Source: a bacterium
Lineage (GTDB): Bacteria; UBP18; UBA7526
DNA length: 16,071 nucleotides
Direction: 5' to 3'
Assembly (NCBI GenBank): GCA_018903055.1
Contig: JAHIPW010000111.1
Location: forward strand, 1 to 16,071
Translations under genes and position numbers: made by a program
Notes under the pieces: generated by a model
What the model was told of the DNA's origin: nothing
What the model saw: only the letters and a program-made list of their open reading frames with translations
Databases searched by the model: none
Shown: positions 8,041 through 13,835 of the stretch, one piece after another
Position numbering within the stretch: position 1 is the stretch's first letter
How the letters are laid out: the number at the start of each line of letters is the position of its first letter

Positions 8041-8053
8041 AGCGGAGCGAAGA

Positions 8054-9139
8054 ATGAAGATAACTTTTCCCCATATGGGGACCATTGGGATTCTGGGTGA
8101 AGCGATTTTTAAGCGCTTCGGTCGGGAGGTCATTCTTCCCCCAAAGACCAGTAAGAGAACCCTCACCCTCGGTTCACGATATTCTCCGGAGTTCGCCTGC
8201 CTGCCCTTGAAAGTCACCCTGGGCAATCTAATCGAAGCCTTGGAAAACGGAGCAGATACTATTCTTATGCTTGCTGCTTCTGGTCCCTGTCGCTTCGGCT
8301 ACTATGCTACCTTGCAGAACCTGATATTGAAAAACTTGGATTATGAGTATGAACTCATTACCCTGGACTATAATATGCCCAATAATTTAAGAAAATTGAA
8401 GCGGCTTGCCAAGAGAAAGAACTGCTTTCAGATCGGGGAGGCATTCAGATTCGGCTTCCTAAAATTACTCACCATGGAAAAGATGGAGAGATTAGCCCAT
8501 AGAATAAGGCCCTATGAAATAAAAAAGGGCTCTACCACTAAGGCATATGAAGAGACCTCCCGGATTATCAGGAGGACATTCTCTTTTAAGAAGCTTCGCC
8601 AGGCAAGAAGAAAGGCCACCTCTTTACTTAGAGGAGTTTCCCTGAATAGAACTCGCAATCCCTTAAAGATTGGGGTAGTGGGGGAGACCTATACTGTCTT
8701 AGAACCCTATGTCAACCTGGAGGTTGAAAGGAAGCTGGGCGAGATGGGCTGTGAGATACATCGTCCTGTCTGGGCAACGGATTATATAATCTCCATGCTT
8801 CCCATCTTTAACCGTTGGGGACCGAGGAGGAAGTATAGGAAAGCAGCAAGACCCTATCTGAAACAGGAGGTTGGAGGAGAATGCATCGTCTCTATTGGAG
8901 GAACGGTTCTCTATGCCAGGGGGGGATTCGATGGCATAGTTCATATTGCCCCTTTTACCTGCTTACCAGAGATTGTTGCCCAGGGCATTCTATCCAAAGT
9001 GAAAAAGGAACTCAATATTCCTATTCTTACCTTAGTCCTGGATGAACATACTGCCCAGGCCGGGCTCGTTACCAGACTGGAAGCCTTCGTCGACCTTCTT
9101 GAACGACGACGGAATAAAAAAGTGATCGGTGATCGGTGA
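8054..9139 (+). CDS. 2-hydroxyacyl-CoA-dehydratase-like activase-associated protein, family A (A2)
   Basis: A 361-residue paralogue of A1. It begins MKITFPHMGTIG and carries YSPEFACLPLK (Cys49), ASGPCRFGYY (Cys79), LGEMGC (Cys233), GGECIVSIGG (Cys277), APFTCLPE (Cys303) and LDEHTAQAGLVTRLEAFVDLL. The five cysteines align one-for-one with A1, and Cys124 is extra. It keeps the DEH and GLVTRLEAF that B1 also has, so it looks closer to the standard family than A1. The SGPCRFGYY element is the typical form of the module. Its position after B1 mirrors the DUF2229-then-TFPHMG domain order of the fused proteins. The start ATG 8054 has CGGAG 7 nt upstream. The C-terminal VIGDR and the stop TGA (9137-9139) are encoded by the heptamer repeat that follows. 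Confidence 0.87.
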   Translation: MKITFPHMGTIGILGEAIFKRFGREVILPPKTSKRTLTLGSRYSPEFACLPLKVTLGNLIEALENGADTILMLAASGPCRFGYYATLQNLILKNLDYEYELITLDYNMPNNLRKLKRLAKRKNCFQIGEAFRFGFLKLLTMEKMERLAHRIRPYEIKKGSTTKAYEETSRIIRRTFSFKKLRQARRKATSLLRGVSLNRTRNPLKIGVVGETYTVLEPYVNLEVERKLGEMGCEIHRPVWATDYIISMLPIFNRWGPRRKYRKAARPYLKQEVGGECIVSIGGTVLYARGGFDGIVHIAPFTCLPEIVAQGILSKVKKELNIPILTLVLDEHTAQAGLVTRLEAFVDLLERRRNKKVIGDR

Positions 9140-9263
9140 TCGGTGACCGGTTATCGGTGGAGAACAGAAATCGGTTGTTACCCCGTAGGCTTGTCCTTCG
9201 GGGTGTCAACTGTTTTCATCTTTTTACCTGATAACCTGATTACCTGATAACCCGATAACCTTT
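9122..9263. repeat. Palindromic heptamer tract (GTGATCG / ACCTGATA) before B2
   Basis: The left half is GTGATCG in tandem with a 7-nt period (9122-9150), then GAGAACAGAAATCGGTTGTT. The centre is a CCCCG...CGGGG hairpin. The right half is CAACTGTTTTC and ACCTGATA-type octamers (ACCTGATTACCTGATAACCC). TGA occurs at 9123, 9130 and 9137, one in each frame. The same words in the same order recur at 10251-10497. Confidence 0.9.
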
Positions 9264-9276
9264 TTCGGAGGCATCT

Positions 9277-10254
9277 GTGGCCATCAAAGTTGGCATCCCC
9301 AGAGCACTTTTATACTATCGCTTCTATCCTCTATGGAAGACATTCTTCACAGAACTGGGAGCAGAGGTAATCGTTTCTGAGCCCACTACCCAAGAGATAT
9401 TTAAAAAGGGACTCAAGAAGTTCGTTGGCGATACCTGCCTTCCTATAAAGATGGTCTTCGGCCATGTGATAACCTTAGCCGATAAGGTAGACTATCTATT
9501 CATTCCCCGGTTGGTGAGCATCGAGAGAGATACCTGTCTCTGTCCCCACTTCGCCGGTCTTCCCGATGTTCTATGCGCTATTATGCCTGATTTACCCCCC
9601 ATACTGGATATCCATTTCAATGTGAGGAAGAAGGGGGCAACCATGAAATCCATCTATGAGGCAGGGAAGAGGTTTAATAAGAATCCCTTTAAAGTCTATC
9701 GCGCCTATCAGAAAGCACAGAGAGAGTATGAAAAATTTCTGAAGAGAATTAAAGATGGAATTACTCCCCAAGAGGCAATAAAGATTTTTGATGGTGAGGA
9801 AGTTTCTCCTCCAGAAAAAAAGAAGGGGGGACTGAATATCGCTTTAATTGGAAATCCTTACACCGTCTATGATTCCTTTTCCAGTCTTGATATCATTCAG
9901 AGACTAAGAAAATTAGGAGCAAGAATCTATACCTCAGAGATGATTCCAGATGAAATCATTGAAGAAAAGGTCCGTACTCTATCCAAGAAGATATACTGGT
10001 CATTTGGAAAGGAGACCGTAGGATCTGCCTTCCATTTCCTGGATTCCCCAGAGATAGATGGACTCATCTATATCATCTCTTTTGAATGTGGCCCAGACTC
10101 CCTATTGAAAGAGATCGTTGATGATAAGGCAAGGAAGAATAAGAGAGTAGCCTATATGTCCCTGGTCATTGATGAGCACACTGGTGAGACAGGAATGGAT
10201 ACCAGACTCGATGCCTTTATTGAGATGATTAAACGCCGGCGGGCAAAAAAGTGA
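9277..10254 (+). CDS. Activase-associated iron-sulfur protein, family B (DUF2229-like, B2)
   Basis: A 325-residue paralogue of B1. The first 15 residues are identical (MAIKVGIPRALLYYR), followed by FYPLWKTFF, GDTCLPIKMVFGHV (Cys54), DTCLCPHFAGLPDV (Cys87, Cys89), FECGPDS (Cys271) and the ending IDEHTGETGMDTRLDAFIEMI. It has a richer Cys set around residue 89 than B1. The central region (about 110-185) differs most between the two, being shorter and lysine-rich here. The start is GTG 9277 with CGGAG at 9266-9270. Its stop TGA (10252-10254) is the first word of the next tract. Direct copies of the same tract flank it. It probably pairs with A1 or A2 and receives electrons from the activase. Substrate unknown. 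Confidence 0.87.
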   Translation: MAIKVGIPRALLYYRFYPLWKTFFTELGAEVIVSEPTTQEIFKKGLKKFVGDTCLPIKMVFGHVITLADKVDYLFIPRLVSIERDTCLCPHFAGLPDVLCAIMPDLPPILDIHFNVRKKGATMKSIYEAGKRFNKNPFKVYRAYQKAQREYEKFLKRIKDGITPQEAIKIFDGEEVSPPEKKKGGLNIALIGNPYTVYDSFSSLDIIQRLRKLGARIYTSEMIPDEIIEEKVRTLSKKIYWSFGKETVGSAFHFLDSPEIDGLIYIISFECGPDSLLKEIVDDKARKNKRVAYMSLVIDEHTGETGMDTRLDAFIEMIKRRRAKK

Positions 10255-10497
10255 CCGGTGATCGGTGACCAGTAATCGGTGATCGGTAGAGAACAGAAAT
10301 CGGTTGTTAGAAAACAGAAATCAGTAGAGAAAACAGAGAACAGGAAACAGGAAAATACTAATTTCAGATTTCTGATTTCACTACAGTTTTCCAATTTCCG
10401 TCAACTGTTTTCAACCTTTTTACCTGATAACCTGCCTGCCCCGTTGGCCCCGACTTGTCGGGGTCCTTCGGGGATTACCTGATAACCTGATAACCCT
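10251..10497. repeat. Expanded palindromic heptamer tract before the methyltransferase gene
   Basis: It begins GTGACCGGTGATCGGTGACC, continues with GAGAACAGAAATCGGTTGTT as at 9122-9263, and expands with extra ACAGAAATCAGT and AACAGAGAACAGG words. It turns over at about 10360-10390, then gives CAACTGTTTTCAACC and ACCTGATAACCTG words. A GC-rich module, CCTGCCTGCC plus a CCCCGAC-TT-GTCGGGG hairpin, is embedded near 10432-10475. It holds TGA in all three frames within 17 nt (10252, 10259, 10266). Frames that appear open inside it are low-complexity and not credible genes. Confidence 0.88.
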
Positions 10498-10512
10498 GTT
10501 TTGGAGAAATAC

Positions 10513-11139
10513 GTGGCTATCAAAGTAGTCTTCTTTCAAATCTACTGTATTCTTTCTCTATATCTTGTTACCATAATTGGTAGAAGAATACTTGACAGGG
10601 GAAAAGGCTTTGACTATGTCCGGCATCTGGCAAAATTCATCCATCCCATCTATGCTATCGGCTGGCTTGGTTTTCTTGTTTCCAGCATTCTTGTAATTCC
10701 CACTCATCCGCAACCCCTTTCTCTTCTTCCCAGATTTATACTTCCTTGCCAGCTATCTTTTCCTCTTTATCTTTCATTTTTAATCCTTTCTGCCATAGTG
10801 GGTCTTCCCGGGATTGGAGGATTGGCCAGTAGAAAGGTGGGACCCATTAGGCTTATGACCAGAAGGTTTATAAAAAGCGGCATCAGACGTTATCTAAGGA
10901 ATCCTATGTCCTTAGGGGGTTATCTCTTTTTAATTGGGTATGCTATAGCCTTTTCGTCTTCTTACTTATTATTAGTATCACTGGCCGGTATTATTCCTGC
11001 TCATATCTTTTATCTCAAGATCTATGAGGAAAAAGAACTGGAACTCAAGTTCGGTGAAGAATACCTGAAATATAAGAAAGAAGTACCATTTTTACTTCCG
11101 CGAATAAAAAAGCGGCAAAAGGCAGGAAAAAACTTTTAA
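10513..11139 (+). CDS. Isoprenylcysteine/phospholipid methyltransferase-like integral membrane protein
   Basis: About 208 residues with several hydrophobic segments (near 1-25, 42-62, 78-99, 132-150 and 150-170). The C-terminal half has the ICMT/PEMT-type pattern: an Arg-Asn-Pro motif in YLRNPMSLGGYLFLIG (129-131), a small-residue-rich membrane segment, then IYEEKELELKFGEEYLKYKKEVP. In that superfamily such patterns bind S-adenosylmethionine and a lipid acceptor, and the likely role is methylation of a lipid or thiol at the inner membrane. Acceptor unknown. The start GTG 10513 is chosen because GGAG (10503-10506) lies 6 nt upstream. The first five codons and the preceding tract copy the upstream region and MAIKV start of B2, so this gene's 5' end may have been acquired by duplication. 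A TTG start at 10501 is possible. Confidence 0.78.
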   Translation: MAIKVVFFQIYCILSLYLVTIIGRRILDRGKGFDYVRHLAKFIHPIYAIGWLGFLVSSILVIPTHPQPLSLLPRFILPCQLSFPLYLSFLILSAIVGLPGIGGLASRKVGPIRLMTRRFIKSGIRRYLRNPMSLGGYLFLIGYAIAFSSSYLLLVSLAGIIPAHIFYLKIYEEKELELKFGEEYLKYKKEVPFLLPRIKKRQKAGKNF

Positions 11140-11341
11140 AAGTTACTATTAGTTACTAAACCTGCCTGCCCTTGCCCGACGGCAGGCGGGGGCAGGGGCA
11201 GGGGTTACTAACGGTTACTAATGGTTACAAAGGCAACTGATAGTAACAGTCCCGATTTTATCGGGACGTAGTAACTGTTAGTAACAGCGCCAGCCTCTTC
11301 GGCTGGTCCGCCGATGAGGCGGAAAGCGTAGTAACTGTTAA
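11140..11341. repeat. Palindromic GTTACT/AGTAAC tract with hairpin inserts (reverse of 5646-5860)
   Basis: The left half is GTTACTA words interrupted by a CCTGCCTGCC...GGCAGGCGGG module (about 11162-11210). The right half has two units with the arms AGTAACAG...CGTAGTAACTG. One surrounds GTCCCGAT-TTT-ATCGGGAC (unit 11242-11277). The other surrounds a double hairpin, CCAGCC-TCTTC-GGCTGG plus CCGCC-GATGA-GGCGG (unit 11280-11337). These arms are the reverse complement of those at 5687-5754. The tract fills the 212-bp gap and ends just before AAGGA (11340-11344), the ribosome-binding site of the next gene. Confidence 0.85.
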
Positions 11342-11351
11342 GGAATAAACC

Positions 11352-11846
11352 ATGATCTCCCATCTCAAAGAAGTTTTCTATAACCATCCCTACTGGGTAT
11401 TCGCTATTTTACATATGACCCTTGGAAGGGGAGTCTCTATCGTCTATGGAGTCTTGAGGGGAATGAATGTCTTATACTTTCTTCCCTTAGGGGTCTTCTT
11501 TGATATGTTCCAGGTCTGGCCCCTCTACTTCCTCTATGAGACGGCAGAGTCCCGTATGCCACTTATAAGAAAATTAAAGGAGAAGATGAGCAAGAGAGAA
11601 AATAAGTTCCTCCATTCTAAGATATTCAAGGGAGTGAAGTCTTTGGGCCATCTGGGAGTGGCAGTAGTTGCTCTATTACCAGTTAAAGGATGCGGGATGT
11701 GGAGCAGTATCTTACTTGCCCATATCCTTAAGATTAAACGCCCCCGAGCCTATCTATTATTCTTTATAGGGAGCATCATCGGCTGCTTACTCTGGTTTGC
11801 CATCGGAGACATCATAAAAAGTATCTGGCACCAGATTATTCACTAA
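11352..11846 (+). CDS. Small multidrug export family protein (PF06695-like), integral membrane
   Basis: A 164-residue membrane protein with hydrophobic stretches near residues 13-30, 38-62, 98-122 and 132-155. The segment VVALLPVKGCGMWSSILLAH followed by ILKIKRPRAYLLFFIGSIIG matches the family signature of a Pro-Gly-rich re-entrant turn (usually LPxPGTG) followed by a basic loop and a glycine-rich helix. The name of the family is historical, and drug export has not been shown for most members. Here Pro-Val-Lys-Gly-Cys-Gly replaces the commoner Pro-x-Pro-Gly-Thr-Gly form. ATG 11352 has AAGGA about 8 nt upstream. It follows the methyltransferase after a repeat tract and may end the block that begins with the activase genes. 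Confidence 0.75.
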   Translation: MISHLKEVFYNHPYWVFAILHMTLGRGVSIVYGVLRGMNVLYFLPLGVFFDMFQVWPLYFLYETAESRMPLIRKLKEKMSKRENKFLHSKIFKGVKSLGHLGVAVVALLPVKGCGMWSSILLAHILKIKRPRAYLLFFIGSIIGCLLWFAIGDIIKSIWHQIIH

Positions 11847-12014
11847 AATTTTTGCTTTTCAAACCAGAGTATGTTAAACTAAAAACAGTTCAATTTTTTC
11901 AATCCGCGACAATCCCTGCCTGCCGGCAGGCAGGTGCGTCAAATATACATTCACAGTAAGCCCCGTAAAGCCTTACGGCCACGGGGCAGGCAGTAAAAAG
12001 AAATCTGCGTTTGA
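11847..12014. other. Gene-free stretch with perfect CCTGCCTGCC palindrome and GC hairpins
   Basis: This 180-bp gap holds a weak promoter candidate (TTGCTT 11852-11857, TAAACT 11875-11880, 17-bp spacer). It also has a perfect 20-bp palindrome CCTGCCTGCCGGCAGGCAGG (11915-11934) and a nested hairpin GCCCCGT...ACGGGGC with CCGTAA-AGCC-TTACGG inside it (about 11959-11986), followed by GGCAGGCAG. The CCTGCCTGCC module also occurs within the tracts at about 10432 and 11162. No ORF is convincing. Confidence 0.6.
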
Positions 12015-12026
12015 AGGGAGGATGCC

Positions 12027-12566
12027 ATGTTTCAAAGAATTCTACTGGTAATATTTCTCATCGGCGCTGTGGCCCTTGTGGGTTGTGCAGGCGCTAAGCC
12101 CAAACCAACAAAGGAAGCCAAAGAACTTATATTCGCCAAGTATGAAAATGTAGTTCTTTATGACTTCCAAGTACCGGAAGAATCTCCCGCTCCACAATCA
12201 GCAGGCTTAAGGGTGAGTGAATATGCTGAAACGTTTTTGAAAAAGTACAATCAAAAAGTACCTATTTTTAAACGAATTTCCAAGAAGAAAGAAGGAATGG
12301 TAGGCCCTACCCTTATTGTGGAGGGAGAGGTTACAGAGTATAACCCTGGGAGTCGGGCAAAACAGGCTTGGTTAGGCTTTGGTGCCGGTCGGGCCTCCTT
12401 TGCTGTTCACTGCAGATTCATCGATGCCCAGACAGGAGAGGTGATAGATGAAGTAGATTTGCGCAGTATTGCTGGAGTGACAAAAGTCTCGACTGTCGAA
12501 GAGGCTATCTACCGGGTAGGAGGCCATATTGCCAAATACATATATCGCGGTAAAACCATGAAGTGA
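12027..12566 (+). CDS. DUF4410-like lipoprotein
   Basis: A 179-residue predicted lipoprotein. A basic start and hydrophobic segment lead to the lipobox LVGC with lipidated Cys20, followed by a Lys/Pro/Ala-rich linker. The body contains EGEVTEYNPGSRAKQAWLGF, GAGRASFAVHCRFIDAQTGE and VIDEVDLRS. This is the pattern of DUF4410 proteins, which often show a glycine-rich GxGxA stretch and a D-A-x-T-G-E turn. The family's function is unknown. With no Asp at position +2 (Ala follows Cys) and LolA encoded nearby, the outer membrane is the likely location. ATG 12027 is preceded by GGGAGG (12016-12021). It appears to be a single-gene unit followed by a hairpin terminator. Confidence 0.8.
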   Translation: MFQRILLVIFLIGAVALVGCAGAKPKPTKEAKELIFAKYENVVLYDFQVPEESPAPQSAGLRVSEYAETFLKKYNQKVPIFKRISKKKEGMVGPTLIVEGEVTEYNPGSRAKQAWLGFGAGRASFAVHCRFIDAQTGEVIDEVDLRSIAGVTKVSTVEEAIYRVGGHIAKYIYRGKTMK

Positions 12567-12607
12567 AAACAGAAGAGAAGAAAAAGAAGAAGAAAAGAAT
12601 AAAAAAG

Positions 12608-12630
12608 AAAGACTAAAGTAATAGTCTTTT
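12608..12630 (+). terminator. Probable weak terminator after the DUF4410 lipoprotein
   Basis: AAAGACTA (12608-12615) and TAGTCTTT (12622-12629) form an 8-bp stem with a 6-nt loop, ending in TTTT. The preceding 40 bp is an A/G-rich run. The stem is AT-rich, so termination may be incomplete. Confidence 0.5.
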
Positions 12631-12658
12631 ATCTTCCAATCTTCGAAGATCGGAAGAT
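12631..12658. repeat. 28-bp near-perfect palindrome
   Basis: ATCTTCCAATCTTCGAAGAT followed by CGGAAGAT is self-complementary except for one A/C mismatch pair. It directly follows the terminator hairpin. It could extend the 3' hairpin of the lipoprotein transcript or bind a dimeric protein, and the sequence does not decide between these. Confidence 0.7.
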
Positions 12659-12788
12659 GACACCTTCTGCTTAATCTCTTCTTTCTACTCCACTAACAAT
12701 CTCTCACCCTATCTTGATATCCTCTCCATTTTATTTCCTCCCCTGTTTCCAAATTCTTAATAATTTGGAAATAATAAAAGCGCCCAAT
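12659..12788. other. AT-rich spacer with an inverted repeat upstream of the promoter
   Basis: This pyrimidine-rich stretch has no ORF. TTTCCAAATT (12746-12755) and AATTTGGAAA (12762-12771) are exact complements around CTTAAT, ending 17 bp before the -35 box. It has no T-run, so a regulator-binding site is more likely than a terminator. Nothing else is evident. Confidence 0.45.
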
Positions 12789-12817
12789 TTGACAAATAGA
12801 CGCTATTAAGATATAAT
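12789..12817 (+). promoter_or_regulatory. Consensus sigma-70 promoter
   Basis: TTGACA (12789-12794) and TATAAT (12812-12817) are both perfect matches with the optimal 17-bp spacer. Transcription should start near 12824, giving a 5' leader of about 114 nt that includes a word tract. It would drive the LolB-like lipoprotein and possibly the envelope genes through lolA, with no terminator seen between them. Confidence 0.88.
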
Positions 12818-12822
12818 AAATA

Positions 12823-12869
12823 ACAGGCTACAAGCCTCGGGCTACAGGTTACGGGCAACAAGCGACGGA
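12823..12869. repeat. CTACAGG-type word tract in the 5' leader
   Basis: ACAGGCTACAAGCCTCGGGC, CTACAGGTTACGGGCAACAA and GCGACGG are diverging copies of the word also seen at 6838-6877 and 13724-13804. Only the left-type half is present. Confidence 0.65.
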
Positions 12870-12937
12870 CAATGATTGAGCAAACACGAGAAAAAACAAT
12901 CGGGACTTTTACTTTATTTTCAGAAGATAGAGAGCCA

Positions 12938-13723
12938 ATGAGAAGATTACTTTTAGGTTTAACAGTATTGTCTCTTTTTTTCTTGGGCGCCTGTGCGCCG
13001 AGATATGTCAAGCCCACTATCTATAGAGAAGCAACCCTCGAGGAATTAATAGAATTAATTCAAAGAAGAGAAAATAGAATAAAGACTATTAAAGCATCTT
13101 TAAGGATGGGCTTTGAGGACCTGGAGAAGAAGAGCTCCCAGCATTGTCTGGGAGTCTTTGTTTTTGAGAAGCCAGATAGATTCAGAATAAAGGGCTATCC
13201 GCAGCTGGGCCCTACCTTATTTGAAATTGTCTTGGATGGAAAGTCTCTTTGGATATATATTCCAAAGGATGGGAAAGTTTACTTCACGCCAGAGATAAAG
13301 GCGGGGGCCTCGAAGGCTGATTTTAATCTTCAGGATCTAAAGGGCGCTTTCTTAGCCTCTGAGATGATTAGCCGAGCAGATATCAGTAAATTTTTAGAGA
13401 AGAGAGAACAGGACTACATCATTTATCTGGTAAAAAAGAGGCTTTTAGAGAAAGTCTGGATCGAAAGAAGTAACTTTTTAGTGACCAAGATTGAAAAGTT
13501 CAATAAGGATGGTTCTCTCGTCTTAGAAGTCTCTTTTGATGACTATCAGAGAGTAAATGAAATCGACTTTCCGAAAGAAGTGAGAATTTATAACCCAGAG
13601 GAGAAGAGAATACTAACACTACTCATCCAAAAGGTAAGACTCAATGAAGCCATTAAGCCAGAAATCTTCCAGTTCAAGGTTCCCAAGGACGTAGAAGTCA
13701 TAGATTTAGACAGGAAAGATTAG
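12938..13723 (+). CDS. LolA/LolB-fold outer-membrane-type lipoprotein (DUF4292-like)
   Basis: A 261-residue predicted lipoprotein with a basic start, hydrophobic core and lipobox LGAC (Cys19). The body is rich in beta strands: RIKTIKASLRMGFED, CLGVFVFEKPDRFRIKGYP, GKSLWIYIPKDGKVYF, KVWIERSNFLVTKIEKF and EVSFDDYQRVNEIDFPKEVR. It ends FQFKVPKDVEVIDL, much like the C-terminus of the LolA encoded at 15211 (FEFEVPKGVEVVEPLK). This half-barrel pattern fits LolB or DUF4292 lipoproteins that accept lipoproteins or lipids at the outer membrane. The start ATG 12938 is chosen because it gives a normal signal peptide. An upstream in-frame ATG at 12872 would add 22 polar residues and spoil it. It lies behind a consensus promoter and upstream of the acyltransferase and lolA. 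A distinct receptor role is inferred. Confidence 0.78.
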   Translation: MRRLLLGLTVLSLFFLGACAPRYVKPTIYREATLEELIELIQRRENRIKTIKASLRMGFEDLEKKSSQHCLGVFVFEKPDRFRIKGYPQLGPTLFEIVLDGKSLWIYIPKDGKVYFTPEIKAGASKADFNLQDLKGAFLASEMISRADISKFLEKREQDYIIYLVKKRLLEKVWIERSNFLVTKIEKFNKDGSLVLEVSFDDYQRVNEIDFPKEVRIYNPEEKRILTLLIQKVRLNEAIKPEIFQFKVPKDVEVIDLDRKD

Positions 13724-13804
13724 CTACAGGCTACAGGCCTCCCGCCCCTAAAGGGCGAGGCTCGCCCGAAGTAAATTTCGGGCGGCAGGCCACAGGCTAC
13801 AAAC
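13722..13804. repeat. CTACAGG word tract with two GC-rich hairpins
   Basis: GCTACAGGCTACAGGCCT starts within the stop codon of the lipoprotein gene. CGCCC-CTAAA-GGGCG (13743-13757) and CGCCCGAA-N6-TTCGGGCG (13763-13784) follow, then GGCAGGCCACAGGCTACAAA. The word matches the left half of the palindrome at 6838-6912. The matching right half is found only after the next gene, at 14203-14247. Confidence 0.8.
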
Positions 13805-13835
13805 TGCAGATAGAAAAGGAAAGGAGACTAAAAAG

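Noticed and set aside
9122-9263. CRISPR-like array because of regular short repeats
   Set aside because: Units are 7-8 nt with no unique spacers, and the second half is the reverse complement of the first. No cas genes are in the window.
10279-10482. Small open frame of about 67 codons between B2 and the methyltransferase gene
   Set aside because: It lies entirely inside a low-complexity palindromic tract, its composition follows the repeat words, and it has no convincing ribosome-binding site.
5687-11337. A transposon bounded by the inverted AGTAAC units
   Set aside because: No transposase, recombinase or target-site duplication can be seen. The units resemble other junction tracts, so only the arm-core similarity is reported.
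12872-12937. N-terminal extension of the LolB-like lipoprotein
   Set aside because: It would place 22 polar residues before the signal peptide. Starting at 12938 gives a normal lipoprotein signal.
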